Source: Dyella mobilis (lineage in GTDB: Bacteria > Pseudomonadota > Gammaproteobacteria > Xanthomonadales > Rhodanobacteraceae). From it: 64,000 bases of DNA. Below are positions 9,114-18,064 of this stretch, piece after piece. Every line of letters begins with the position of its first letter. Within the stretch, counting starts at the first letter, position 1. The stretch is from the NCBI RefSeq assembly GCF_016904945.1, contig NZ_JADIKF010000040.1, positions 124,001 through 188,000 of the forward strand, written 5' to 3'. The notes under the pieces are model-generated. The model searched no databases. It was given only the letters and a program-made list of their open reading frames with translations, and was not told where the DNA came from. A program made the position numbers and the translations under genes.

Positions 9114-10315
9114 TGACGACTCCCATCACCAACGTTGCCGACCTGCGCAACCTGGCCAAGCGCCGGGTGCCGCGTGCGTTCTTCGAATACGCCGATCGCG
9201 GCTCGTACGACGAGTCCACCCTGCGCGCCAACCGCACGGCGTTCGAACGCATCGCCTTGCGGCAGCGGGTGATGTGCAACGTCGACAATCGTTCGCTGGC
9301 CAGCAGCATCGTGGGGCAGCCGGTGTCGATGCCGATGGCGATCGCCCCAACCGGCCTTACCGGCATGCAGCGCGGCGGCGGCGAAATCCTCGGCGCACGC
9401 GCGGCGGCCAAGGCAGGCATTCCGTTCTGCCTGAGCACCATGTCGATCTGCTCGATCGAGCAAGTGCGCGCGGCGGTGGAAACGCCGTTCTGGTTTCAGG
9501 TCTATGTGATGCGCGACCGCGGCTTTACCCGTGAGTTGATCCAGCGCGCAAAAGACGCCCAATGCAGCGCCTTGATGCTGACCGCCGACCTCACCGTGCA
9601 AGGCCAGCGCCATCGCGAAATCAAGAACGGCTTGTCGGTACCGCCGCGCCTCACCTTGCGCAACCTGCTGGACATTGCCAGCAAGCCGCGCTGGGCGTGG
9701 GGCATGCTGCAGGCACCAAGCCGCTCGTTCGGCAACCTGCAGGGACGCATTGCCAACACCGACAGCCTGACCACGTTGGCGCAGTGGATCGCCAACCAGT
9801 TCGATCCCACCCTGGAATGGAAAGACCTGGAATGGATCCGCGAACTGTGGCCCGGCAAGCTGATCATCAAAGGCATTCTCGACCCGCGCGACGCGCGCAT
9901 CGCCGCCGACCTGGGCGTGGATGCGATCGTGGTATCCAATCACGGCGGCCGCCAGCTTGATGGCGCACCCGCCACCATCGAGGTGCTGCCATCGATCGTG
10001 CAGGCGGTGGGAGACCGGTTGGAGGTGTTGTTCGACGGCGGCATCCTCAGCGGCCAGGATCTGCTCAAGGCGCTGGCGAGCGGCGCCCGCGCAGGCCTGA
10101 TCGGCAAGGCCTTTCTGTATGGCCTGGGCGCCCTTGGCGAGGAAGGTGTGACGCGCACGATCGAATTGATCCGTCGGGAGTTGAGCGTGAGCATGGCGCT
10201 GACTGGGCAGACGGATGTGCGCCATTTGTCGACGGACGTGATCTGGCACAAGCCGCACGATGGCGCGCTGAGCATCATCAGCACGCAGTTTGATGGGGTG
10301 CCTTGTCGGCGGTGA
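9113..10315 (+). CDS. lldD: L-lactate dehydrogenase (FMN-dependent)
   Basis: A 400-residue FMN-dependent alpha-hydroxy-acid dehydrogenase. The N-terminal FEYADRGSYDE, the FMN-binding stretches APTGLTGMQ and DGGILSGQD, and SNHGGRQLDGAP with the catalytic His and an Arg are all present. It sits last in the fucose operon, joined by a TGATG overlap, where it would oxidise the L-lactate released by the FAH hydrolase to pyruvate and pass electrons to the respiratory chain. Another L-2-hydroxyacid substrate is possible, but the context supports L-lactate. Confidence 0.9.
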   Translation: MTTPITNVADLRNLAKRRVPRAFFEYADRGSYDESTLRANRTAFERIALRQRVMCNVDNRSLASSIVGQPVSMPMAIAPTGLTGMQRGGGEILGARAAAKAGIPFCLSTMSICSIEQVRAAVETPFWFQVYVMRDRGFTRELIQRAKDAQCSALMLTADLTVQGQRHREIKNGLSVPPRLTLRNLLDIASKPRWAWGMLQAPSRSFGNLQGRIANTDSLTTLAQWIANQFDPTLEWKDLEWIRELWPGKLIIKGILDPRDARIAADLGVDAIVVSNHGGRQLDGAPATIEVLPSIVQAVGDRLEVLFDGGILSGQDLLKALASGARAGLIGKAFLYGLGALGEEGVTRTIELIRRELSVSMALTGQTDVRHLSTDVIWHKPHDGALSIISTQFDGVPCRR

Positions 10316-10589
10316 TTTGCGTAGCGCAACTCAACTGTTTTGGTTTTGTGCCTGGGTGTTGGATTTATATCTCTCAAAGCTTGAGAGCCTAAAGGCAAAG
10401 AGCTTTCGGCCCTTTCGGCCCGAGTTACTTCTCTTTGGTTACTTTCTCTTGGGCACGCAAGAGAAAGTGACTCGGTCCTTTCAGGACCGAAAGCTCTTCG
10501 CTCTTGAGCTCTTAAAACTGAAGACAAAACCATCAACGCGAAGAACCAAACCCGCCTGGTTGCGCCGCGCCAACCCAAGCCCCACTACG
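10316..10589. repeat. Nested palindromic intergenic repeat between two convergent operons
   Basis: These 274 bases hold no gene. CTCTCAA at 10374-10380 pairs with TTGAGAG at 10384-10390. An outer pair, AAGAGCTTTCGG at 10398-10409 with CCGAAAGCTCTT at 10487-10498, encloses a 14-base inner stem: 10438-10451 with 10458-10471, loop GGCACG, one mismatch. From memory, the inner motif resembles a repeat common in Xanthomonadales genomes. It lies between the convergent lldD and mutarotase genes and could end transcription from both sides. Confidence 0.75.
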
Positions 10590-10925
10590 CTACTGCTCCG
10601 CCAGCGAAAAAATGCGTCTCATGGGCACCCACTTCTGCCCAACCTCCGCCCACGGCAACCGTTGCTGATAACGATCCATCAACGCCTCCCACTCCCGCGT
10701 CCTCGCACTTTCCACATCTTCGCGCGACGCATCGTGCCCTTCCGCCATCTGCACCACCATCACCAGGCGGTTGCCCGTGCGGAAAATCTCCATCTCCTCG
10801 ACACCCGAGGCGCGAATGGAGGCGATGATTTCAGGCCACACCTGCCCCGGCTGATGCCAGCTTTCGTATTCGGCCATTGCGGCAGCATCGTCGCGCAGGT
10901 CCAGCGCGTAATAGTGGCGAGACAT
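10590..10925 (-). CDS. L-fucose mutarotase (RhaM/COG3254-like)
   Basis: A 111-residue small alpha-beta protein of the L-rhamnose mutarotase family (DUF718). It begins MSRHYYALDL and contains WHQPGQVWPEI, IFRTGNRLVMVVQ and a C-terminal WVPMRRIFSL. It should interconvert the alpha and beta anomers of the sugar so the dehydrogenase receives its preferred form. In Xanthomonas a member of this family was assigned to L-fucose, and this one is coupled to fucP by a TGATG overlap. The start at 10925 is fixed by that overlap; a longer upstream in-frame extension runs into the transporter gene. Confidence 0.82.
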   Translation of the reverse strand: MSRHYYALDLRDDAAAMAEYESWHQPGQVWPEIIASIRASGVEEMEIFRTGNRLVMVVQMAEGHDASREDVESARTREWEALMDRYQQRLPWAEVGQKWVPMRRIFSLAEQ

Positions 10926-12217
10926 CAGCGGCCGCGCCGCCACGCGAACAGCAGGATGATGACGAAGCAGCAAGCCGGCACGCTCATCGCCGTGGCCATG
11001 GTCGAATGATCCGACACCGCCCCCATCAGGGCGGTCAGCACCGCGCCGCCGATGATGGTCATCACCAGCAGGGCCGAGCCGAGCTTGCGTTCGTCGTCGT
11101 TGCGGCCTTCGACACCCAGCGCAAAGACCGTCGGATACATCACCGACATGAAAAAGCTGGATGCCACCAGGGCATAAGCGCCATGGTTTCCAGGATGAAA
11201 CACGGCAAATAGCGTCAGCACGATATTGACCGCCGCAAACGTCAACAGCAAACGCACCGGTGCGACGTATTTCATCAACGCGGCACCGGCGAAACGCCCG
11301 ACCATGAAGCACACCAGTCCGGCCGTGAGGAAATTGGCGGCGTCACGAGCGGTGGTGCCCGGCATGGTCGCCTGCACGTAGCGGATGGTGTAGCTCCATA
11401 CGCCCACCTGCGCGCCTACGTAGAAAAACTGGGCAAACAAAGCGCCGACAAAACGGCGGTCGCGCAGCAATCGTCGCAACACGCCGGCTTCGGTCGCGGT
11501 GCCGGCGTGCCTTGCTCCGGCGACGGCAGGGAAACGCGTGAGCAGGATCAGCAGCGCCCATGCGAGCACCACCAGGCCGATGACCAGGTAAGGCCATTGG
11601 ACCGCGTGCGTTTCGCTCTCGAAAAACGCCGTGCGCTGCATCGCACTCATGGCGGCGATCTGTGCGGAGCTGCGCTCCACGCCGGTAAAGATGAAATGCT
11701 GGCCGATCAAAATGCCGGCAATCGAACCCAGCGGATTGAATGCCTGCGCCAGGTTCAGCCGGCGCGTTGCCGTCTCTCTAGGCCCCAGCAAGGTCACGAA
11801 GGGATTGGCGGAGGTTTCCAGGAAAGCGAGGCCGCTGGCGATCACGAACAGGGCAACCAGGAACAGGTCGTACGCAGCCAGTGATGCGGCCGGCCAGAAC
11901 AACAAGGCCCCCGCGCCGTAGAGCGCGAGGCCGAGCACCACCGCGCTCTTGTAGCCGAAGCGGCGCATGAACATGCCGGCGGGCATGGCGACCAGGAAAT
12001 AACCCAGATAAAACGCACTTTGCACCAGGCCCGCGCCGAAGTCGCTTAGCACGAAGGCTTTTTTGAACTGTGCGATCAACACGTCGTTGAGGTTGTTGGC
12101 ACCGCCCCAGAGGAAAAACAGGCTGACGATCAGCACCAGCGGCAACCACGGGGTGCGTCGCTCAGCCACGGTGGCGTCCTGGGCGTACGTGGCAGGCTCT
12201 TCAGTTACGGATTGCAC
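10925..12217 (-). CDS. fucP: L-fucose:H+ symporter, MFS
   Basis: A 430-residue major facilitator with about twelve hydrophobic segments. FLWGGANNLNDVLIAQFKK near the N-terminus and ETSANPFVTLLGP in the middle are hallmarks of the FucP/GluP sugar:proton symporters. It should import L-fucose across the inner membrane. The start is taken as GTG at 12217 because AAAGAGG ends six bases upstream; another GTG at 12223 abuts that site directly. It is transcribed away from the IclR gene together with the mutarotase. Confidence 0.9.
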   Translation of the reverse strand: MQSVTEEPATYAQDATVAERRTPWLPLVLIVSLFFLWGGANNLNDVLIAQFKKAFVLSDFGAGLVQSAFYLGYFLVAMPAGMFMRRFGYKSAVVLGLALYGAGALLFWPAASLAAYDLFLVALFVIASGLAFLETSANPFVTLLGPRETATRRLNLAQAFNPLGSIAGILIGQHFIFTGVERSSAQIAAMSAMQRTAFFESETHAVQWPYLVIGLVVLAWALLILLTRFPAVAGARHAGTATEAGVLRRLLRDRRFVGALFAQFFYVGAQVGVWSYTIRYVQATMPGTTARDAANFLTAGLVCFMVGRFAGAALMKYVAPVRLLLTFAAVNIVLTLFAVFHPGNHGAYALVASSFFMSVMYPTVFALGVEGRNDDERKLGSALLVMTIIGGAVLTALMGAVSDHSTMATAMSVPACCFVIILLFAWRRGR

Positions 12218-12408
12218 ATTCACCCTCTTTCCCCGATGTCGACCGGCGCGGATACGGGCGTGACGGCGTCGCCCAATTGTGCAAATATGAAACCGTTATT
12301 CATGGATACTACAAGTTGCGCCGCAACATAATCGCTGCCTGCCGGGACGCAAGGCCTCTATGCGTGCCGCTACGGTGAGTATCAGCTCATGAAGGGGAAC
12401 CGCACACC
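12218..12408. promoter_or_regulatory. Divergent region between fucP and the IclR regulator
   Basis: About 190 bases with no gene. A short inverted repeat, ATGAA-N7-TTCAT at 12287-12303, lies near the middle and resembles the TTCAT/ATGAA pair seen upstream of the fucose operon. It is a possible regulator site. AAGGGG lies 11 bases before the IclR ATG. Confidence 0.4.
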
Positions 12409-13185
12409 ATGCCCACTGCCACGCCCAAATACCGCGCTCCCGCCCTGGACAAAGGCCTGGACATTCTCGAATTGCTGGCCGGCGCCAAGCGGCCGCTGAG
12501 CATTGCCGAAATTTCCGAAGGTGTCGGGCGCTCGCGCGGCGAAATCTTCCGCATGTTGCAGGTGCTGGAGGAGCGCGACTACATCGCGCGCGGTGAAGGC
12601 GATACCGGCTATTCCGTGACACCGCGACTGTTTCGGCTGGGCATGGAACAACCTCCCGTCAAAGGCATGATCGAAGCGGCCATGCCGATCATGCATCGGC
12701 TGGCCGACACCAGCGGCCAGGCCTGCCATCTGGTGGTGCCTTCGGGCGAACAGATCGTGGTGGTGGCGCGCGTGGACCCTCCGGGGGAAGTCGCGCTGGT
12801 GGTGCGCCTGGGCCATCGCCGGCCGATGTCGCAGTCGACTTCCGGGCACGTGTTGCTGGCGTTTCAGGATGACCAGGTACGCGAACGCTGGCTGGATCTG
12901 ATCGCCCGCTACGAGCCTGCGCTGGATCGAAAGGCGCTCACCCAGTTGCTGACGCAATTGCGCGAGCGCGGTTATTCGAGCGAACCCAGCCACGTCGTGG
13001 ATGCGGTTACCGATCTCTCCGCACCGGTTCTGCAGCACGGCATTGCCGTCTGCGCCTTGACCATTCCGTATATCGAGCAACAGACCGCTACGCAAACCAT
13101 GGACGACGTCACTGCCGCCCTGCTCCAGGCTACGACGGAGATTTCCGACGCATTGCAGTTCGGCGCGGCCGCTCGCGTACCCTGA
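12409..13185 (+). CDS. IclR-family transcriptional regulator of the fucose locus
   Basis: A 258-residue regulator with an N-terminal winged helix (about residues 9-70; ISEGVGRSRGEIFRMLQVLEE is the HTH) and a C-terminal IclR effector domain containing GQACHLVVPSG, GHRRPMSQSTSGHVLLAF and the SAPVLQHGIAVCALTI region. It probably senses L-fucose or an acid intermediate and controls fucP, the catabolic operon and the fucosidases, since it sits in the middle of them. Effector and sites are inferred from position only. Confidence 0.85.
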   Translation: MPTATPKYRAPALDKGLDILELLAGAKRPLSIAEISEGVGRSRGEIFRMLQVLEERDYIARGEGDTGYSVTPRLFRLGMEQPPVKGMIEAAMPIMHRLADTSGQACHLVVPSGEQIVVVARVDPPGEVALVVRLGHRRPMSQSTSGHVLLAFQDDQVRERWLDLIARYEPALDRKALTQLLTQLRERGYSSEPSHVVDAVTDLSAPVLQHGIAVCALTIPYIEQQTATQTMDDVTAALLQATTEISDALQFGAAARVP

Positions 13186-13234
13186 TTTTTTTATCGGACG
13201 CGCTGCGTCCGTCCATCACCGCCAGGCTTTTCAC

Positions 13235-14599
13235 GTGTCCTTTTCCCTACGCGCTCTATGTACCGCCACCCTGCTCGCCACACTGACCAGCGGCGCCGCC
13301 CTGGCACAGAATTTCGTGGACGTGAAGCCTTCGCCGCAGCAAGTGCACTGGCAGGATCTGGAATTCGGCGTGATCGTGCACTTCGGCACCAACACCTTCC
13401 TCGATCGCGAATGGGGTGACGGCACGGCCGATCCCAAGGTGTTCGATCCCGACCACGTCGATCCGGATCAATGGGCGCGTGCCGCCAAATCCGCCGGTGC
13501 GAAATACCTGGTGCTGGTTGCCAAGCATCACGACGGTTTCGCATTGTGGCCGACCGGGCAAACGGATTATTCGGTGAAACAAAGCCCGTGGATGGGCGGC
13601 AAAGGCGACCTGGTGCGAATGACCGAAGAAGCCACCCGCAAGGAAGGCATGGGGTTCGGCATCTATCTGTCGCCGTGGGATCGCCACGAACCACGCTACA
13701 AAGATCCCGCTGCGTACGACAAATACTATCTGGCGGAAATGGACGAACTCGTCCAGGGCTACGGACCGCTGGTGGAATGGTGGCTCGATGGCGCCGGCAG
13801 TGCCGGACACGTCTACGATTTCAAGAAATACGTGGAAGAACTGCGCACCTATCAATCCAATACGATGGTCTTCGCCGATGTCGGCCTGTTCGATTACGGC
13901 GACATCCGCTGGGTGGGCGAGGAAGACGGGCACATCCGCGGCGAAAACTGGAACGTGATCGATCGCCACGGCCAGTTGCGCTGGCGCCCGGTGGAAGTCG
14001 ATACGCCGCTACACAAACTGCAATGGTTCTGGCATCCCAATAGCGACCAGAGCTTGAAGAGCGTCGACGAGCTGGTCGATATCTGGGAAAACAGCGTGGG
14101 CCGCGGCGGCCAGTTGATGCTTGGCATTGCACCGAATCGCCATGGCCTGCTGCCCGATGCCGACGTGGCTCGCCTGAAAGCGTTCGGTGAAGCATTGCAG
14201 GCACGCTACGGCGTCGACAAAGACCTGGCCCGCAAGCACGTCAACACCCAGGATGCCAACACCAATGCCGCGCTCGACGGCGATCGCGATACCTTCTGGT
14301 CGGCTCCGGACGGCTCGCACCACGCGACGCTCGAGGTGGATTTCAACGCACCGGTCACCATCGATCACGCGCTCAGCATGGAATGGCTCAACGAAGGCCA
14401 GTGCGTGCAGAAATACGCCATCGAGGCGTGGACGCACGGCGCCTGGACGCCGGTGGCCTCCGCCGAAGCGATCGGCCACCTGAAAATCGATCGCTTTGCC
14501 CCGGTCGCCACCGACAAGGTGCGCCTCGACATTCTTTCCAGCACCTGCCCGGCACGCATTCGCGAGTTTCAGCTGTTCCAGGTCGGCGGGAAGTCCTGA
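13235..14599 (+). CDS. Second alpha-L-fucosidase, GH29, with C-terminal discoidin-like domain
   Basis: A 454-residue exported GH29 enzyme. Residues 1-24 are a signal peptide ending ALAQ. FGVIVHFGTNTF, the KHHDGFALWP His pair (98-99) and the nucleophile Asp175 in EWWLDGAGSAG are visible. From about residue 320, a region with DANTNAALDGDRDTFWSA resembles a coagulation factor 5/8 type C domain, which often binds sugars. The start codon is GTG at 13235 with a weak upstream site. It differs strongly from the fucosidase at 2173 and probably has another linkage preference, such as alpha-1,3/4. Confidence 0.9.
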   Translation: MSFSLRALCTATLLATLTSGAALAQNFVDVKPSPQQVHWQDLEFGVIVHFGTNTFLDREWGDGTADPKVFDPDHVDPDQWARAAKSAGAKYLVLVAKHHDGFALWPTGQTDYSVKQSPWMGGKGDLVRMTEEATRKEGMGFGIYLSPWDRHEPRYKDPAAYDKYYLAEMDELVQGYGPLVEWWLDGAGSAGHVYDFKKYVEELRTYQSNTMVFADVGLFDYGDIRWVGEEDGHIRGENWNVIDRHGQLRWRPVEVDTPLHKLQWFWHPNSDQSLKSVDELVDIWENSVGRGGQLMLGIAPNRHGLLPDADVARLKAFGEALQARYGVDKDLARKHVNTQDANTNAALDGDRDTFWSAPDGSHHATLEVDFNAPVTIDHALSMEWLNEGQCVQKYAIEAWTHGAWTPVASAEAIGHLKIDRFAPVATDKVRLDILSSTCPARIREFQLFQVGGKS

Positions 14600-14939
14600 C
14601 CGCCGGCCCTTCGGCGCTCGCTGGCCGGGAAACCGGTCGCGAAGCCCGGTGAGACCGGAGTCCTTCCGCATGTTCTTGCGTCTCAGTGCCCGCCCGCATT
14701 GAGGATACTTTGTGAAAAACCGCCAGCCTTCACCCCCGAAGCAAGCACCCAGGTCACAATAAGACGACGCTGCCGCCACGGATGCAGGCAGCCCGCTTGG
14801 CCTTTCCCTAGAATGCGGACAAACAATCCGTACTGCCGGCAAGGGTGAAACGGAGCTCAGGGGGCGTGGCGACTTCGCATGGTCAACATTTGGTTGAGCT
14901 GCGCGTTTGCCGCAGGGGGATGACTTTTGTCATGGCGGA
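14600..14939. other. Intergenic stretch with two small hairpins, no gene
   Basis: These 340 bases contain no convincing gene. Just after the fucosidase stop, CCGGCC (14603-14608) pairs with GGCCGG (14623-14628) and CCGGTC (14633-14638) pairs with GACCGG (14653-14658); they may help end transcription, though no T-run follows. The stretch CCGGTCGCGA at 14633-14642 echoes part of the palindrome upstream of the other fucosidase. A promoter for the glycosyltransferase pair should lie in the second half, but I cannot place it. Confidence 0.4.
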
Positions 14940-16103
14940 ATGCACGTGTACACAGCACCAGTTTCTGCGGTCAGGGTGGTGGAAACACCACGAGCTGACG
15001 ATTCGTCCGTCGCCGGGCAATCACTTGCTCCACCGGTTCTTTCCATCGTCATCTGTACGCTGGACGAGCATGAAGCCATCCGTGGCGTATTGAGCGAGCT
15101 CGGCGAACATCTGCAAGGCATTTCCCACGAAATCATCGTGGTGGACGATTCTGCCGACGAAAGGACCGGCGATGCCGTCAACGCCTATGCACTGGGCGAC
15201 CCATGCATCCGCCTGTTGCGCCGATACAACGCCAGCGGCTTGTCTTCGGCCGCCATCGCCGGCTGGGATGTCGCCCGCGGATCCATCCTTGCCATCATGG
15301 ATGGCGACGGCCAGCACGATCCTTCGCTGATGAAAGCGCTGTTGCAGCAGTTGACCGGATCGGATGCCGACGTCGCGGTCGCCAGTCGCTACCTGGACGA
15401 TTCGCGCTCAGGGCTCGGCGGCATGCGCCATCGACTGAGCCGCGCCGGCACCTGGCTCACTGACGCCACCCTGGGCGTGCCCATGGCCGATCCCTTGAGT
15501 GGTTGCTTCGCCATGACGCGCGAGTGGTATGCGCAGGTGCGCGGCGGATTGTCCGGACTCGGCTTCAAGATCCTCATCGACGTGATCGCCTCCGGCCATC
15601 GGCGTCCCAAGACCGCACAAATTCCCACCTTGCTGCGCGCACGCGCGGGCGGAGCCTCCAAACTGGATACGCGGGTCGTGGTCGACTTGATCACCCTGTT
15701 GATCGAAAAGCGCACACGCGGCCGCGTCACCGCCAAGGCGATGATGCACGGCATCTCCGTATTTACCGCGCTCGCGGCGCAATGCCTGTCGCTGGGCTTG
15801 CTTTTGAAATTTTCCGTGCCGTCGTGGATGGCGGTGTTGCTGGCGGTAGGCCTGGGTCTCGCCACGCGTTGGTGGATCGGCTACCTGATGACTTCGCGGT
15901 CGCAGAGACCGCGCACCGCCGGTGCATTCGTGCGGCGATGGCTCGCGTTTTTCGCACATCGCTGGAGCGACGTGCCGCTGAACGCGGGAACGGCGATTAT
16001 CCTTTGCGCCTGGCATTGTCCATGGCTACTCGCCGCCGTGGCTGGAATGCTATTGTCCGAGATTCGTTACTCGGTGACAGGCAAGGCAGGAGCTCGCGCG
16101 TGA
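14940..16103 (+). CDS. GT2 polyprenyl-phosphate glycosyltransferase with GtrA-like membrane domain
   Basis: A 387-residue inner-membrane protein. The N-terminal GT2 catalytic domain (about residues 35-250) has LSIVICTLDEHE, IIVVDDSAD and AIMDGDGQHDP (the metal-binding DxD region), as in dolichol-phosphate mannose synthases. The C-terminal 130 residues contain about four hydrophobic segments like GtrA. It should load a sugar onto undecaprenyl phosphate. ATG at 14940 is preferred over an upstream TTG at 14907 because the extra 11 residues are not protein-like; neither has a strong ribosome site. The stop overlaps the GT39 gene (GTGA), which is the likely user of the product. Confidence 0.78.
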   Translation: MHVYTAPVSAVRVVETPRADDSSVAGQSLAPPVLSIVICTLDEHEAIRGVLSELGEHLQGISHEIIVVDDSADERTGDAVNAYALGDPCIRLLRRYNASGLSSAAIAGWDVARGSILAIMDGDGQHDPSLMKALLQQLTGSDADVAVASRYLDDSRSGLGGMRHRLSRAGTWLTDATLGVPMADPLSGCFAMTREWYAQVRGGLSGLGFKILIDVIASGHRRPKTAQIPTLLRARAGGASKLDTRVVVDLITLLIEKRTRGRVTAKAMMHGISVFTALAAQCLSLGLLLKFSVPSWMAVLLAVGLGLATRWWIGYLMTSRSQRPRTAGAFVRRWLAFFAHRWSDVPLNAGTAIILCAWHCPWLLAAVAGMLLSEIRYSVTGKAGARA

Positions 16104-18025
16104 ATGTATCCCTCCGGGCTCCGGCCCGCTGGCAGGCTTGGGTATTTGGGCTGATTGCGCTGATTACCTGCGGTGCCGCCTTCGTCGGACTGTCGGCCAA
16201 TGGCCTGTGGATCGATGAACTGTTTACGGTATATGTGATTCACCACAACGGTGGTCTTGCCGAGGTATTTCGTCGCGCACTGACCGACACCCATCCGCCT
16301 CTTTATTATTTCTTCCTGTACGGATGGACGCGGCTGACCGGCCTGTCGGATTTTGCGCTGCATCTTCCCAGCGCCGTGTTCGCCGTGCTCGCCGTCGTGG
16401 TTTTCGCGACAGGAACGCGGCGCGTGCTCAGCCCCACCGCAATAGCGTTTGCCTGCGCCACCGGTGCCCTGTCCACGTTCTGGTTCAATCAATCGCAAAA
16501 CGCGCGCAGCTATTCCCTGTGCATGCTGCTTGCCGCAGGCATGCTGTCGCTGGCCATTGCCTTGCGCAGACGTTTGCGCACGCAAGCGGATTTCCCCACT
16601 GGACACTGGCTGGCGCTTAGTGTCGTCGGGCTGATCGCCAGCCTTACCCACGCATACCTGTTGCTCGGGCTGGGCATGGTGCTGCTGTTCCTGCTGCTGG
16701 GCGCACCGTCCTGGCGCATGCGCATCGCATTGATCGCAACAGGCCTGGTGGTGCTCGCGTTCAACGTCGCGTACTACAAGATGATGCTGCATTCGTCCCA
16801 GCAGGATCTGCAGAACCTGTGGTTCACCAACAGTGTGCATTTCTTCCGGCTGGAAACCAGTCACGCGATCGGCGACCTCATCCATGGCCGGATCCAGACC
16901 GTCCTCAGCCTGATACTTCTTTTCGGCATCCAACGCAGGCTGGCCGGCGAGCGCTTCTTTGTTTTCGATGAAAACGATACGCGCTGGACAACCCAGCTCG
17001 CAGCTTTCGTGCTGGCTGGCGTCATTCTTTGCGGCATTGGCGTGTCGATCGTGGTGGCGCCGTCGTTCTCCGACCGCAACCTGCTCACCTGCGCGCCGTT
17101 CGCCTGGTTCCTGATGGGCCGCCTCTACGATGCGGCCGGGCCGCGCGGCGATACGCGCATCAGTGTCGTGCTGGCCCTTGCCGTGATGCTGGTGGTCGGC
17201 TCCTACCTCCGGCTGCTGCCTGGACGCCATTTGCAGCACCTCGAAACCTGGCGCCCCTCGGCCCACTATGTGGAGCGCCTGCCTGGATGCGGCAACGTCG
17301 AGTTGCCGGTGGTGCTGCCCTATCGCTTCGGCCATGCCGACAACCACTTCCGCACCCTCGCCGAGCGCGATTTCTTCGGTTACTACTTGCCGGCGGATGC
17401 CCAGACGAAGGCCTATCTGCCGGCTGAGCTGGCAGGCCGCAAGCCCGTCGACGGATTGCCGCAGTTGCTGGCCGCGCGCGCCGAGCATGCCGAAACCGGC
17501 AGCGGTTGCACCCTGCTGACGTGGGGCGTGCACGACCTGGACGAATCGGCCGCACTGAAAATCGCCCTGGATCTGGCCCGCCAGCCCGGCGTTGCGCCGC
17601 GCCGCGTGCTGATGCAGGAGTTCAACGCCGATCACCCGTACCACGCAAAATGGGATCCGGGCGCGGACGGCTATGTCTACCTTGCGATACCACGCGCTTC
17701 CGGCACGTCACAGGTCGAACCGCCCCCGTCTCCCGCCGTGCAACTGCCGCAGGAAGACGCAGCCACCGTGGGCGACCGCGTCGTGGTGGACTACCTGAGC
17801 AGCTACACCGGCACCAGCGGTCCGCCTTACCAGGTGGACCTCTACTCGATTCAGCGCTGGAGCCCTGGCAAGCCGCCCAGGGAGGATTTCCTGGCCGTGC
17901 ACCGCCTGACCTGCAATCCGCCGACCTCCAAGACCAACTGGGGGGTATGGCCCAATCCGGCATCGCCCGGCTGTACCGAACGCCCATTGCCCACCTCCGC
18001 AGGCGACATCGACGGTCAGCTATGA
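16100..18025 (+). CDS. GT39/ArnT-like integral membrane glycosyltransferase
   Basis: A 641-residue protein with about ten membrane segments, then a soluble C-terminal region of about 240 residues. GLWIDELFTVY with its acidic residue, followed by DTHPPLYYFFLYGW, is the first periplasmic-loop signature of PMT/ArnT-like (GT39/GT83) enzymes. It should transfer a sugar from a polyprenyl-phosphate carrier, presumably the one made by the coupled GT2 protein, to a periplasmic or lipid acceptor. The start is GTG at 16100, overlapping the preceding stop. The acceptor is unknown. Confidence 0.75.
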   Translation: MNVSLRAPARWQAWVFGLIALITCGAAFVGLSANGLWIDELFTVYVIHHNGGLAEVFRRALTDTHPPLYYFFLYGWTRLTGLSDFALHLPSAVFAVLAVVVFATGTRRVLSPTAIAFACATGALSTFWFNQSQNARSYSLCMLLAAGMLSLAIALRRRLRTQADFPTGHWLALSVVGLIASLTHAYLLLGLGMVLLFLLLGAPSWRMRIALIATGLVVLAFNVAYYKMMLHSSQQDLQNLWFTNSVHFFRLETSHAIGDLIHGRIQTVLSLILLFGIQRRLAGERFFVFDENDTRWTTQLAAFVLAGVILCGIGVSIVVAPSFSDRNLLTCAPFAWFLMGRLYDAAGPRGDTRISVVLALAVMLVVGSYLRLLPGRHLQHLETWRPSAHYVERLPGCGNVELPVVLPYRFGHADNHFRTLAERDFFGYYLPADAQTKAYLPAELAGRKPVDGLPQLLAARAEHAETGSGCTLLTWGVHDLDESAALKIALDLARQPGVAPRRVLMQEFNADHPYHAKWDPGADGYVYLAIPRASGTSQVEPPPSPAVQLPQEDAATVGDRVVVDYLSSYTGTSGPPYQVDLYSIQRWSPGKPPREDFLAVHRLTCNPPTSKTNWGVWPNPASPGCTERPLPTSAGDIDGQL

Positions 18026-18064
18026 TGCGGTGACTTCCAGGCCCACGTCGGGTAGCCCGGGCGT

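Noticed and set aside
10590-14599. L-rhamnose instead of L-fucose as the substrate of the locus
   Set aside because: The mutarotase belongs to a family named for rhamnose, but fuconate dehydratase residues, a FucP-type transporter and two fucosidases all point to fucose; no rhamnosidase is present.
16067-17644. Open frame of 525 codons on the minus strand
   Set aside because: It is the shadow of the GT39-like gene; it is His/Gln/Gly-rich with no domain.
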